This document shows, piece after piece, positions 1 through 11,702 of a stretch of 64,000 bases of DNA. The notes beneath the pieces are model-generated. The model saw only the letters and a program-made list of their open reading frames with translations, was not told where the DNA came from and did not search any database. Position numbers and translations under genes: made by a program. The stretch's first letter is position 1, and the number at the start of each line of letters is the position of its first letter. Source of the stretch: Lepas anatifera (taxonomy: Eukaryota > Arthropoda > Thecostraca > Lepadidae); contig JAOTON010002233.1 of NCBI GenBank assembly GCA_034440635.1, forward strand, positions 62,001 through 126,000, written 5' to 3'.

Positions 1-185
1 GAGCCCGTCGCTGCCGACGCACGCGGATGGGGACTGCGACGCAGTGGGAGCCGCTCGCCCGGGTCTCAGCCGAAGACTGGGGTCCAGCGCGCGCAGCCAG
101 TGCAGCCGGCGGCTTCCAGGATTTCTGACTGCGCCCCACTCATTATTTCCGGCGTGTGTGCAGCACGCCGTGATGGAGTTTTCCT
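1..185. other. CpG-rich block at the left edge
   Basis: The first 185 bases are GC- and CpG-rich, unlike the AT-rich sequence after them. No frame resembles a known protein. It could be the end of a promoter or exon that starts outside the window, or a GC-rich repeat. Confidence 0.3.
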
Positions 186-200
186 GATTCATGATACTTG

Positions 201-300
201 TTAACCCGGCACCGCTTGGGCTCTTTTTGGACCCACCACCGCCTGTGAGGTCCGATCAACCCCCCACCCTCCCGCTAAGATTTCGAGAACGGATGGCGAT
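201..300 (+). mobile_element. TTAA element, long modular end only (GATC-core family)
   Basis: It begins exactly at TTAA (201-204) and reads TTAACCCGGCACCGC. A linker containing GGACCCACC and a second ACCGCC module follow, then the core GGTCCGATCAACCCCCC and AAGATTTCGAGAAC. The reverse complement of the end at 37590-37629 matches it closely. The partner end was not found, so the element is truncated or too diverged. Confidence 0.6.
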
Positions 301-2513
301 ACAGAAATATTGAAACGATGACAACATTCTTGGCTGAGAGTAAAGAACTGCTTGATCTTGTCTAAGACTAATAAAGGATGGATGGTCTGAACAGACGGAG
401 TAAGCAGAAACCGATGCGCAAAGAAACCTGACACATCAGGCTTGCGAGACACATGTTTCTGGAATTTAGATTTTGAACGCATGGTTAACAGGGTTCGGGT
501 AATCAAGTCATATTATCCATGCTTCAACTTTGACAAAAATAGATGACTTCATGATGCTACCACGTCATAAAGCGCAAATAGATGTAAAACTTAAATATCG
601 GAAAGATGAAATGCAAAAGAAGATAAAACATTTGTTGAGATTCCCTTTTCATGAACTACTATCTTTCATACATTTAAGTACTAATCAAAACACGGCTTGC
701 TTTGTTTTAAGTTTCATTTGGTGTAACAGTGAAAGAGCTGCTCCATCAAACTGTGATCAACCAAAAGAGTGCTTACACGCCCTATACACGACGTTACAAC
801 TTTTTTCTTTTACGAATTATATGAATGTGGGGGAAAACTGAGAACTGTTCTCTGATTTTTAATAAAATTTTGCAGCCTCAAAATTCAACCCTTTCAGCTG
901 CCACTTCACACTGGTAGTCACAAGGGTTTGCACACTCAACCTTGCACTCAAAAACTTACCCAAAACCAACATACCTTTAACTTTACAAGGAACGTTCACG
1001 AGAAAGCCTTTGCACCCAAGCTATGTAATATTTAGGTTTAAAGATTACGAAGAAGTTATCAATTATGCCTTAGTTCTGATAAGCACGAATAATGCATCAG
1101 TAAACTTAAACTCATTCAGTTTCAATACTCTTTGGTCTATATTCACTCGACGGTTTTTTTGTCGATTCGTCACTTATTCACAGGAAGCGAAAAACCAGCG
1201 TGAAGACTTTGCGCTACAGCAGAATTATCTACGCCAGTAGCTGCAAATTCCTCTCATATGGCTACTATGCTATGATTTGAAATGATTCCTCCCTTGCAAG
1301 TTAAAAAATATTAGCTCTGTGAAGGGAAGCCCCTCTTCTGCTTTGCACGGCATTTTTGGAAAGCAAATAAAATTTAGGATGAATCCATACTCCCAAGTTA
1401 AGAGTCATTTAACAGAACAAAAAGAACACAAGATAGCAGAATATTACCCAAAATATGCCTATTACGCATTGGGTGCTGACAAAACACTTCCAAACTCGGT
1501 AAAAATTTCAATTTTGAATATAGGTCAAAGGATTTTCTGGGGCCAGTATGGGGTCACAAAATGGTGGGCCATGACCAGGGGCTGACGAAAAACGTCACAG
1601 AACATTGCATAAAATGATTATCAGACTGCACGTGGCAGGTTTCTGAAACTGACTTAAGCGCTTAGATTAAAAAAGAGCTCGTTTGCCGTGCAAGTCCTCC
1701 ATGTTGAACCGATATGGCGAACAGAACCAAGCCGCTATAATTGTAAGCCTATGTAGCAATTCCAAAAATCAGGAACATATTGACACGCTATTTGTCGCAA
1801 CTAGCTCATTGATTCGACAAAATTGCAGTTATTCTTTGTGACATGCATTTACAGAAATGTGCAGCTTGAATCCAGAATTTGGAATACAGTAATAACTATT
1901 ATGGCCTGTATGACTGCGAAGAAATGTGCAACTTGCGAAGAAATGTGCCAACAGCCCAAGCTGCAAAATTTGGCACGTTTTGCGATAGTAGGATAACAAT
2001 GGATACTACCGGACCATCCTAGTTGTTGAAAAACATTGCGAGTTCAAATTACTGGGGCCAATTTCGGCGATTTGTTCCGTTATTGGTTTGGAGGAGCCAT
2101 GTCGGTCAATTTTTGTCACCTTGCCTAACGTGGGCTGTCCCCATTTAGAATGCCAAAATTGTAGGTTTTTCGACCCTTGTGGACGCATTCGAATATAGTC
2201 AAGTTACCTCTCTCATTCATAACTGTTATAAACAGAGATACCATCTGATGCTGCAACATTACCATTAAGAAATTCCCTAACCCGACGAGCTTCTTCCACC
2301 TCAAGCTGATAAATCTCCCAGGACTTTGTAGTTGGGCGCCATTTGACCCAGGCTGTAGGGCGCCCTAAAGCCCCAAATATGATGACAATGAGAACTTGGC
2401 AGCATTTGAAACTTTTATGGCTGCATCACAATTTTACTGATGGCAAGATTCGAACGTGTGACGTCTTCTTTCCGATTTGAGGCCGCCAACAGTATATTTA
2501 CAGGCGAGACCTT
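301..2513. other. No gene seen; AT-rich unique-looking sequence
   Basis: Only short, unsupported open frames are present, the longest about 100 codons and without recognisable motifs. No tandem repeat, SINE or RNA gene was seen by eye. Confidence 0.5.
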
Positions 2514-2526
2514 GCACCATGACCCT

Positions 2527-2708
2527 ATAATAATTGTTGGGGTTTAACGACGCCCCAACTACCAGGGTCATACGGCGTTGCCAACTCTCACCTTTTTGGA
2601 AGGGATTTTGGGGATCAGATCGACTTATTCAGAGGCTCCGCCGGGACTTGAACCCTGGACCAGTGGCTTAGAAGGCAAGGGTGTTATCCGCTAAGCCACC
2701 TCATCCCC
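2527..2708 (-). mobile_element. SINE-1, full length, tRNA-derived, with 13-bp TSD
   Basis: Read on the minus strand it starts GGGGATGAGGTGGCTTAG, an A-box-like tRNA start. A B-box GGTTCAAGTCCC-like motif follows, then the family core (CTTCCAAAAAGGTGAGAG, TTGGCAACGCC) and a tail ending CCCCAACAATTATTAT. It is flanked by GCACCATGACCCT at 2514-2526 and 2709-2721, a perfect 13-bp TSD, so this is one retroposition event. Other copies lie at 23166, 29538, 38310 and, truncated, at 36146 and 42607. Confidence 0.9.
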
Positions 2709-2859
2709 GCACCATGACCCTGATCGATACAATATGCAAAGACGGGCGGTCTACTACTTAAGTACGCTACTCTGCTGCTTACAGACTTTTCGAATAATAG
2801 CGGAGCAACGTTTGCAGTTTCTGTGACCCAAAATTAGCTTAGTGGTGGGAGGTGAGCTT

Positions 2860-2998
2860 ATAAGCCGCTTCCTGTCCCGCCATATTCCTGCCAGGTGGGG
2901 GGGGGACGGGCGGCTCCTCTCAGCCCTTATGTTTTTCCGGGATATCTCCAAAAAAGTTCGCGATAGGCTGTTGAAACTTTCAAGACTATCTTGAAAAT
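2860..2998 (-). mobile_element. Remnant of TTAA element (ATTCCTGCC family)
   Basis: It contains ATTCCTGCC, a G run, GGGCGG and TTTTTCCGGGATATCTCC. These are the reverse complement of the end at 28600-28663. The TTAA terminus is degraded. Confidence 0.4.
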
Positions 2999-2999
2999 A

Positions 3000-3599
3000 A
3001 ATGTGACACATGTCAGAAAGATTGTAGATAATATTTGTACCAGGAGCATGTCCAAAACATGTATCAACTTCTACTACAAAAACCTTCTAACACCATCCTG
3101 GAAACAAGATGAAAAGGCCATCACGAAGATCATATCACCAAACACAAAAACAACAGATCCAAACACCAAACTCAGACTCAACATCTACTACAGCAGCCCT
3201 AAGACATCCAATCTCATTATGCAAAACAACATCTCAAAGAAGAGCACGACACTCAAGCAGACCAATGTAATATACCAGTTCCAATGTAAGGCCGGGGACT
3301 GCGCAACCCGTAAGGTATGTTACATTGGTAATTGGTATGACTACCACATCTCTCAGCAGACGACTCACCATGCACTTACAGGAAGGATCACCTAAACGAC
3401 ACATGCATTTAATACCACAACACAGATATTACACGAAACATGCTGACACAAAACACCACAGTCCTAGCACAGTGCACTGATCATCGCAGATTCACGACAC
3501 TAGAAACACTGTATGTACATCCGAGACACGTCACCCATCATCAACATCCACACCAAACAACTCGCACATCTTCCCCTGTATGATAGGAATATTCGGTGA
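3000..3599 (+). pseudogene. Penelope-like retroelement fragment, GIY-YIG endonuclease region, frameshifted
   Basis: This is the C-terminal part of a Penelope-like element protein, whose endonuclease is a GIY-YIG domain. Frame 1 carries the linker (KLRLNIYYSSPKTSNLIM), then NVIYQFQC and the catalytic-type CYIG. A 7-bp tandem duplication (ATTGGTA at 3324-3330 and 3331-3337) breaks the frame just after YIG. The next frame continues TTTSLSRRLTMHLQEGSPK, the normal family sequence. A further shift before about 3510 restores the C-terminal YIRDTSPIINIHTKQL and LPLYDRNIR, ending at a stop at 3597-3599. The reverse transcriptase is absent, so the copy is 5'-truncated. It has at least two frameshifts and is dead. 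The family assignment is from motif recognition and is firm; the subfamily is not assigned. Confidence 0.88.
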
Positions 3600-4000
3600 G
3601 TATTTAGGCAGCATTTTACGTGTGTTTTATTCCTCTTATTTGTGATATGTGATGTGTTAGGCGTGATTGAAATGTTTGCTTGGTATTTTTGCGATGAAGG
3701 ATCAATTTTCAATGTGCTGTGCGCTTTCATATTAGGATTTGAAAATTCAATCTGATTAATACTTTTAAAGAGCGTCGATTTTGTGTGTGATCATGCCATG
3801 AGCTTGGTGGAATATTATTATGTGAAACTTCGACCTATTTTATGTTCTTTGCTACGACTTTGCACAAAGATACTGAAAATAAGATTAAACTTATTCGAAA
3901 CATTGAATCTAAATCTAAAAACTTCCTGCGGCTCAACAAGCAATTGTATTTAACGAAAAGTGCATTAGAGAAAATCTGCTCCCCAACTATACGAATATAT
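3600..4000. other. No gene seen
   Basis: AT-rich sequence between the Penelope fragment and the TA repeat. It may include the 3' tail of that element. No further structure was seen. Confidence 0.4.
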
Positions 4001-4023
4001 AAGTATGTATACATATGTATATA

Positions 4024-4074
<51 letters not shown>
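4001..4074. repeat. (TA)n microsatellite
   Basis: An alternating TA tract, interrupted by GT/AC steps at its left end. The small open frames running through it are repeat artefacts. Confidence 0.95.
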
Positions 4075-4234
4075 TCCACCATAAAGATCTGACCCTGGAA
4101 CCACCATTGGGTTTTGAATTTTCCTATAACTGAAAAATATAGCAATTTTAAATCCATCCTCTGTCAAAGCATACCAGTATTTTTAATCTAACAACATGAC
4201 CAAGAGTTATGAAAAGAAGCGATTTAAAAATATG

Positions 4235-4395
4235 TATTTTTAAAGTACCTGCCCACAGTTTTCAAAATTTTTAATTTCATTTCCAAAAATGGAGCTCAGT
4301 GTAAGACAAAACAATCCTACTTTGCACTTTCTAAATCAAACGGGCAGATTTTGAGATCTTGGGGGCCTAATCCCTTGGCAGGAATAGGGGGGCAG
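4235..4395 (+). repeat. Dispersed repeat remnant, shared with 49005-49200
   Basis: Both places share TGCCCACA, a TTTTGAAAATGGA-like stretch, AGATCTTGGGGGC or AGATCTTAGGGGC and GGCAGGAATAGGG in the same order. The last motifs resemble ends of the ATTCCTGCC-type TTAA elements. Confidence 0.5.
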
Positions 4396-5048
4396 AAGTG
4401 TGACAGAAACAGGCTCAAAGTAACAGACACAGAAAATGAGGCGATGAAAATTGGGACCCGTTTTATCCATCGGAAAAAAACAAGGAGAAAGTGATTGCAT
4501 ATTTTCTGGGTGATTTTGCTTGTATATCTTACATTGAAACTGTGTTTTTTAATGTAGTGGAAGCTAGATGCATTGTGCTCCCTAAGTGAAAGCAATTACC
4601 AGACATATGCCTCTCATGTGGTGTCGCTGGTACATATAAAATCACAAAATTTTATAATTTTTTGTCATCGGAAATATTTCCTGGCCTAAACTCTGCGTTT
4701 TCCAAGCTTAAAATCTCATATAAACGAACCTATGCGATGAGTGCACTTTGCCAAGGCGGGACGGTAATTGCGCCCGGAGGAGGGCGCATTTCAATTTAAT
4801 TGCGCCCCTTTCTGGCACGACAGAATTAAGCACCAGTATAAGAGCAAATGGGGAGAGGCTAATCCCTAACTTTTCGTCCGAAATGGCTGCAAATCATTTT
4901 AAGGAGACATTCCTGCATTCACAAAGACCCGTAAGAAAATAACACTCATAGGGAAATGCAATGTATTTGTCTTTTTAAAATATATTTTGATAGGACATAC
5001 TTAAGCAGGAAAAAATGATTTTTAGCAGCCAAATCAAACATATCCGCC
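4396..5048. other. No gene seen
   Basis: Mixed-composition sequence with no recognisable coding, RNA or repeat feature. Confidence 0.4.
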
Positions 5049-5682
5049 TTAACCCTCGCCCCGGTAGGGGTGTTTGAATACCCTCTCAGGTTTTTCCGGC
5101 GGCACGAAAAAAACGGCGGTACAAAGCACCGCCGTACTTGGCACACCTTATCCTTGATCAATTCCGCAACTTTTACAAAAGTTTTAAGTTCAAGTGACCT
5201 TATCTCTAAAGTTGTTTAAGGTGGCATAAGTAGGAAATGGGTAAATCTATCGGATTGAAACATTACGCTTGGATTGCTATTGCAAGTCGATTGATATGCA
5301 TATTGACTGTTAGGTCGGAAGGTGACCTTGACCTGACCTGAGATCAGATCATTTTTGTGCTTCGACCTAGTCTTATTGTACGTCATTCGATTCGCCGTGA
5401 CGGGAGGAGGCGAATTGTGCCTAAAAATGATGCTAACTTACATCTGTCAGACGCTAGAGCCCAAAACACTACCTAACACGCAACCTTCTATTACCTGTCA
5501 TGACCTCAATATTGACCTAAGCCAAAAAGTGGCTGAATTAGTTTCTTCATGAATTTGTATAAGCTATCCACCAGCCTTCGCATTTGTTCGCTATCCCGCA
5601 TAGGAGCCGAGTTCGAGGGGGGTGTTCAAACACCCCCCATCAGGGTAAAGGTGGCTCGGAGGCCCACTGGGGTGCGGGTTAA
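5049..5682 (-). mobile_element. TTAA-ended non-autonomous element E1 (GTGTTCAAACAC core), complete
   Basis: TTAA stands at both ends (5049-5052 and 5679-5682). The left, short end reads TTAACCCTCGCCCC, core GGGGTGTTTGAATACCC, GGTTTTTCCGG and a GC hairpin (CGGCGGTACAAAGCACCGCCG). The right, long end (minus strand) reads TTAACCCGCACCCCAGTGGG, linker TCCGAGCCACCTTT, second spacer ACCCTGATGGGGG, then core GTGTTTGAACACC. The interior contains GACCTTGACCTGACCTGAG and other TGACCT half-sites. No transposase is present. The TTAA boundary fits piggyBac- or Kolobok-type targeting, but the TIR alone does not decide the superfamily. A second, longer copy lies at 46668-47535. Confidence 0.75.
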
Positions 5683-6569
5683 AAGTCTACCACCAGGGAG
5701 AATCTTTGTTTCCAGAATATACAAAAAAATTCTAGCATCGAAGTTAAATTAATGAAGTTTAGAAATCGACAAGATATCGGTGTTCTTGATTTTCGAGTTA
5801 ATAAGCCAGTGAAAAACTACGGAAATACTGAATTTGTATCCACAGCTGACTTAAATACGTTCATTCCCACAAATAAGTTGAATCGCTGGGAAACATCTCG
5901 ATTAGAGGTGCAAACTGTAAAATAGTGCGCCAAAGCAACTGGCACAAACAGTTTTATTTTCAGAAAATGTTAGGTATTGACAAGGAATTGATGCAAATTG
6001 TCATACCTGTCATTTGTCAAAATTCAAGATTCAATGGCTCCAGGGCCAGAACAATATGATGAAGTTTATCTATTTTACAAGATTTTGTTGCCTAGATTAG
6101 CCAACTTCAGATGCTGTGGAACTTCTTCGAAATTGAGACCTAAAGAATAATTTGTGAATTGTAAAACAATTTGCAAAAAATTGTGTTACAATGTAACAAA
6201 ATCATCAGAGGTGGATGCAGGAAAGCAGAATAGTGGAACAAGATGCATATTACCAACAACATCTTAAATGTATCTAGATATACATCTCGGCTATTGATTT
6301 TTTCATATTGCCAAAACTCTATGCGCTCAAACCAAACCCAGGAGAGATTCTGAATGATTTGGTTCTCTTGCTCCGTCTATGGAAAATTGTGTTCTTCCTC
6401 GGTCTTGGATGCATTTCCCACTCACCGCACTAAGTTTACTTAAATACGCTTGTATGCACATGCATTAAATCTCCTTGGTTAGAATAAGTCTGAGCACGCC
6501 TATGGCATTTTGTCATGATATAACATAGGGTTGGGAGTATGGTATGATTACCTGTGTTTCTCTCGGCTG
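5683..6569. other. No gene seen
   Basis: AT-rich; no coding or RNA gene and no clear repeat was recognised. Confidence 0.4.
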
Positions 6570-6975
6570 TCCAGTAAGTTTTTTTTTCACTCGGCGAGAG
6601 TACAATCCAATTATATTAGAAACCTCCATTTTGAGTTGCTGGAAGCACCTTTAGGAAAAATGGATATGAAAATTTAAATGAACTTTTACCTGAAATCGTA
6701 TAAATTCAAGTATTCTAACTGCTCTTAATATTGCAAAGCACGGCTTTGACGTACAAAAAATGCACCGTTCACGGTACTACTCGGTTTTTTAATAGATCCT
6801 CCCTAGCTACCAACCACAGCTCCGCCCCTGGTAAAGATGTTTTTTCAAACGTACAGATAATCTACTCAATATAGTTAGGAAAGACAGTAAGTTTTCAAAG
6901 CCTTTCTCGAACCGTTTTGGAGATATTCTAGAAAAAACATGAAGACTGGGCAAAACCCACACCCCAACAGGAACA
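6570..6975 (+). repeat. Dispersed repeat, ATTCCTGCC-type TTAA family, copy 1
   Basis: It aligns by eye in order with 28245-28663. Shared landmarks are GAGAGTACAATCCAATTA, AATAGATCCTCCCT, the GCTCCGCCCCTGG-like motif, TTTTCAAAGCCTT and the GGAGATATTCTAGAAAAAACAT-like end. Many substitutions show it is old. The terminal TTAA is lost here. Confidence 0.6.
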
Positions 6976-7749
6976 TGGAACAGCCTGTCGGTAGCGCTTG
7001 CGGTTTGAAATTATTTTGAGTACGCTACTCTCTACTCCGCTATTTTCTGATTAAAGAAGTCGTTACCTCTACTCCACTATGTTCGGAGAGTGCACAAGCA
7101 GCGGAATAGCGAAGCAGCGGGATTAAGCAGTGACTGCAGGCTCTGGCTTGTGTTAAAATAAGGACATCGTGTTCATTATAAGTGCATCCACATTTCTCAT
7201 CAGCTCTATGACTATCGGAGAACCTTGTATGTTTTCTGTCTCCATGAAAATTTATCACTGTAAGGATCTGGATTTGGCGTTCTTTTTTCTTTTCTAGCCT
7301 GTTAATGCCCTTACAGGCCGACCAAGTGCATTTTTAGGGTCTGAAGCTGCACTTGCGGGTCCAGTGGGGAGGCAAAAGAGTTATTTCCCCCGAAACCCCC
7401 AATTTGGGCCCATTTCGTTGATTTCTTTAAAAACCGTATATTTTCAAAGTTTCGGATCCCGTTGCCCCCCCCACGCCAAACATATGCCTAGATCCATCAC
7501 TGTCAAGCTGCCGTATTAGGGTTGTAGCCCCGTAGTAAAATATTCTTCAAAAAAGTACTTTCCTTCCAGAATAACTGCAACCAGGGGTCCGAGAGCTGAA
7601 TTTGTCGTGGCTCTTCCATGCCAGCCTTACTGAGGAAACTATTCATATAATCTTCTGGCATGATTCGTTTCTAGTAGAATATATCATAAGCCTCACAGCT
7701 ACAGCTTAACATGGTCAATTTATTTCCCGCAAAATACCTGGCAGAATAG
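6976..7749. other. No gene seen
   Basis: No supported feature. A short stretch near 7340-7460 has G/C runs typical of element remnants but no boundary I can define. Confidence 0.35.
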
Positions 7750-8340
7750 CCATGTGTCAAGTCTGGGGTGGTGCGGACTCGGAAGCTCCGGCCGCAGCAC
7801 TCAGCTCACACCAGCTGCCCGGAATTCCTTATCACACACATGGCATCCATGTGACGGCCTGAACTCTGGGTCAGCAAGGCGCTTCCTGGTTCAGCGTCCG
7901 CCTCGGTCCGGTACGGACAGCTCCCCGTCATCCGCCGCCAGAGGCCCGCCCAGGGGTGAGCCTGCAACACCACCGACAACCCAACAACCTTGCTCACTCT
8001 CGCGCGCAATCCGGGCCATTGGCGCGGTTATGAGGTCTGCGCGTGGCGATAGCCGTGTTGGCGGCCACCTTCACTGGCGGGGTAACTGTGCGTTGGTTCG
8101 CTTTTCATGGTAACGGTGCTGGCGCCGGCTGCAGCGTCGGCGGCAGCAGAAGGTGGAGGAGGAGGAGGCGGGCGGTGCCACTCCGCCGCCGCAGCCGTAC
8201 ATTGACCCCGGCCGCAGCCGCCGCAGCCGCCGCAGCCCGGGCGCGCCGTGAACGCCGCCACCACCGTCCAGACAGTGCCTGATCAACGAACTGAGCCTTC
8301 GCCGGAAGGAAGGCATTGACAGGAAAAGATTGCCAGTAAG
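7750..8340 (+). promoter_or_regulatory. CpG-rich block, possible promoter/first non-coding exon
   Basis: GC- and CpG-rich with GCC/CCG repeats (8205-8245). It holds GCCATTGGCGCGG (inverted CCAAT plus an E2F-like site, about 8015-8030) and GCGGCCACCTT, and ends with CCAGTAAGG at 8331-8339, which could serve as a 5' splice donor (CA|GTAAGG). Ala/Arg-rich open frames cross it but look like by-products of GCC repeats. A leader exon is an inference only. Confidence 0.3.
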
Positions 8341-9119
8341 GTAAATTGGTGATCATGTTGATGAGGAAGCGAAATGAGCTCATGAGGAATAATAGGAAGG
8401 AGTATTCGAGGAAAATATGGTGTGGACAGATCTTTCCAGACAGGTTCTGACTGAAACTTCCGGAAGACGTCTCTTTGATGGTGTGAAAGACTGGCAAAAA
8501 GGAAAAAGTGACTTAAGGAAACAAAAGGCGTTACCTTCTATCCGGTGCATAGGTATATATGCGTGAAAGATATTTGCGGGAAGGGAGAAATACAGTTAAG
8601 AAGCTTATAAAATAGTGAAGTGCAAGTCAGCCCCATTGTTCCAACTGGCAGATTGATTTTTTTCTTCGAATTTCATGAATTTCCTGTGAGCCCAGTTAAA
8701 AGAGTTGTGCCCTGTGGTAGGGCTTTCATAGTTTTGCTGTGAGACCAGACAAACTACTACTTCTCTCAGTCCACAATTCTTTTGGCCAGTTAAGCTTTCA
8801 ATTTGCATGGTTATGTACCCTTAATGCTTCCTTAGAAGAAGAATCACTTGTTTTATTGCATTCATAGAAATATCCGAGGAGCTTCATTATTTTCCGTACT
8901 GGGATTTTTCGTTTCATCGTTCCAAGCGATACTAGTATTTTCAGGCCCGCTAAAAATGGTTATTTTGGTACTGGTTATATACAGACTTGACAAATTTCTC
9001 TGCTCTGGAACGTTCTCAAAGTATGCCTATATTTCTACGGCAGTGGCAATTTTTTTCAAGGATCACTTCACACAAGCCCAGAGTCAAAGACTTCCTGGGC
9101 CATATTTAGCGTAACGTGA
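8341..9119. other. No gene seen
   Basis: AT-rich; the open frames are short and without motifs. Confidence 0.4.
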
Positions 9120-9640
9120 AACATTTTATGGGGTTCTCTCCGCCCGAGATTACCGACGGCAGCTGCTGAGGTTGGTCAGTGTCGGTGTTAGTGTGAGCGC
9201 ATCAGTTCAGTTGTTCCGTCGTACCGATCAGCACGGCATGTTTTGATCCCACCCCGCTTGAAGACGGCGCCATTGAGCACTCTGATCACTTCAAGTGTTC
9301 GCTTCGCTCGTGACAGAGCATGAAAGTCCTGCCGGTGCGGCTTAACAAACAGTGATAATGACTGGCTGGGGGCTGGGCTGCTGCGGCCGGCTGCCCGCGG
9401 TAACCAGCGTGTTCCGGCACTAGTGCACCACTGGCCATCCCCAATAACGGTGCCCCTCCTGCCCAGGACCTGCCGCAGTCATTTCGTTTTCTGCCTAACT
9501 GTACTCATCGTCTTTCACTGCCGCAGTAATTTCACTGGTCAGGGAGCGGCACGGGCTGTAGTCACGCAGCGGGGAGGTGCAGAGGGGCTGACTGGCGGCC
9601 GGCTCAGTTCCTGGTAGTAACCACGAGAACCGACACTGAT
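9120..9640 (+). promoter_or_regulatory. Moderately GC-rich block with arthropod Inr-like TCAGTT
   Basis: CpG-containing sequence with TCAGTG (about 9176) and CATCAGTTCAGTTG (about 9199), matching the arthropod initiator consensus TCAGTY. No clear TATA box or DPE. This short motif can occur by chance. Confidence 0.2.
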
Positions 9641-10179
9641 TTATGCCCCGGTGTTCTTGGTGGTGTTGAGTCTTTGCAAATTGCACCAAGAAGAGCTCAC
9701 TTTCCCTGTTTCTCAGTGCAGAGCGTGAGTGTCGGGAGATCTGTGACTGCAGGAGGGATGACAACTGCCTGTTCATCCATGCTCTGCTCTGAACGTGAAA
9801 TGCTACAAATAGTTCCCACTATCACGACATTCGACATGCACGATAAAAAGAAAAATTCACATTCCTGTATCATCAATGCAACAGAAAGCATTTGTTCCCA
9901 GCGCTCTTGATTGGTTTTTCTGCTGATCAGAACCTTGAAAGAGCTTAAAGATAGCAAAAATCATACTTTATAAACATCTAAAATATTTCCCATGTGAGAC
10001 CCCATATAGCGACGGTGCATGAAGGAGTTCTAGCACAATAGTAGTCTTGTGAGATTTTATTGCGGAGACAATGGAAGAAAAGGGCGAAGAATAGAGTGCA
10101 ACAAAAAGGCTTTGTTTTGTTCATTGTTTGAAATTATCAAACTACTTATCTTTCACTGTCGCATACAACAGTCATACTT
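9641..10179. other. No gene seen
   Basis: Nothing recognisable beyond short open frames on both strands. Confidence 0.35.
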
Positions 10180-10289
10180 TTGCTTCGGTCACGGAAAGGT
10201 TCTGAAGCTGTGAATCGTGCATTGAGTCGTTATATTCAGGTGAGGCGTCTGTCATTCGGCATTCACGCTCACAACCCACAAAACATCGC

Positions 10290-10905
10290 AAAGCCACCGC
10301 CATTTTTCTGTCGTTTGTGGCCCGGCACAAAACAGCTCGCCAGCAATTGCGGCGAGTGTTCCGGCGGGGGCGCTCGTTCTAGGTAACGCCGGTCGCGCCA
10401 CGAGCACCGGTGCCGAAGCCAGAAACCAACGACGCAACACTTCTTCTGCGCAGGGGTCGTGAACTTCCGGGCGCCATCTGGCGCCGTCACGGCGTCACGC
10501 GTCACGCACTCTGCGCGGGGACGCGGCAGGCCCTGCCAGTGGGTATCATCTGCATCACACACACACCACACAAACTTTTCAGAAGTACAAAAACAGTCTC
10601 CAATAAGAGTACATCAGCCAGGTATCGTCCCGGCGAGAGGAGGCTTGTGATGCCGCCGCGTGCGTGTTTCCCGGACGTCCGCGGACGTCAGGGAGTGGTC
10701 CGGCCCGCGGGCGGACGTGGCGGCTGGGTTCTTTACGGTGCTGCGCGCCACGACTCGGCAGCCGACCGAGCGTGGCGCCGCTCACGACTCCTGCTGGGTT
10801 TGGAGCCGGGCTGGATGTGGGCGGGTGGGTCCGGTCCTGGTCCACCGCACAGGGATGCGTCTCTGCCGCTGCGTGGAGACGAGATAGCGGCTGCCTCACG
10901 TTAAA
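10290..10905. promoter_or_regulatory. CpG-rich block
   Basis: A strongly CpG-rich stretch with overlapping open frames in several frames on both strands, as expected from GC content rather than coding. It includes CGTCACGGCGTCACGCGTCACGC-type direct repeats (about 10485-10508), and GTCCGCGGACGTC, a palindrome-like motif, near 10678. No protein similarity was recognised. A promoter or CpG island is plausible. Confidence 0.3.
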
Positions 10906-11460
10906 ATTACACATCAGCGAGATTTAATACAAGTTCACAGCCGGGTCGGTGGTGCCTATTTCTTAGAAAATACCACGAATGCCTTCAATGATAAGTTCTT
11001 GGAAAAAAATTTACCTCAGGTCTCTAGCCAACTCCACCTTGCACTCCTCGCCTGACGACGGTCAAGGACCGAAACGCTGCGTTTACCTCATACCACGCCT
11101 TTTGTCTTTATATTTACCTTTCCTTAGTTTTTTTGGGCTTCTTAGGGTTTATACGTTGTAGTTTCTTGACTTTGGCTTTTTTGGCTGCCTTCGTCTCATG
11201 ATATTAGATTTTAGCTCCTTGGCCCTTTTTGCCGACGGGTGGAATTTTAAGTCTTTTAGCACTTTTACCGTTTTCTGTTTTATCATTTTTTTAGGGTCCC
11301 AGGTCATTTCCACAACACTCTGAATACCTTCAATATGCGAATTAAGCCAATCGATGTTTAAATCAGATTCTCAAATGGAATCAACTGAAGTGTTAGCAGT
11401 CGTGGTTCAGTGAGAGCCTGTAGCTGTTCTCTCTTGCGCCTGAGTTGAAATGTCACGAAT
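10906..11460. other. No gene seen
   Basis: T-rich sequence with no recognised element. Confidence 0.4.
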
Positions 11461-11467
11461 CTCTCTC

Positions 11468-11514
<47 letters not shown>

Positions 11515-11530
11515 ATATGTATATGTATAT
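11461..11530. repeat. (CT)n microsatellite with short TATG tail
   Basis: A CT tract at 11461-11510 is followed by GTATATATGTATATGTATAT. Confidence 0.95.
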
Positions 11531-11702
11531 CCAGCTCTGGACATCCTTGCGCAAAAAATTGTCTAGAAAGGTAGCTAGGGCAAATGCGTAAAACTGTTAT
11601 GATTACTTGCAAGCAGAATGTATGAAAAAACGTATTTTGGAACAAAGAAAATGCCTTGAGGAACAGTTTGCCCGTGGAACTGGCACCGGGCACTGGTACC
11701 AC

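Noticed and set aside
8028..8497. Ala/Arg-rich frames on both strands
   Set aside because: By-products of GCC/CCG repeats; no conserved motif.
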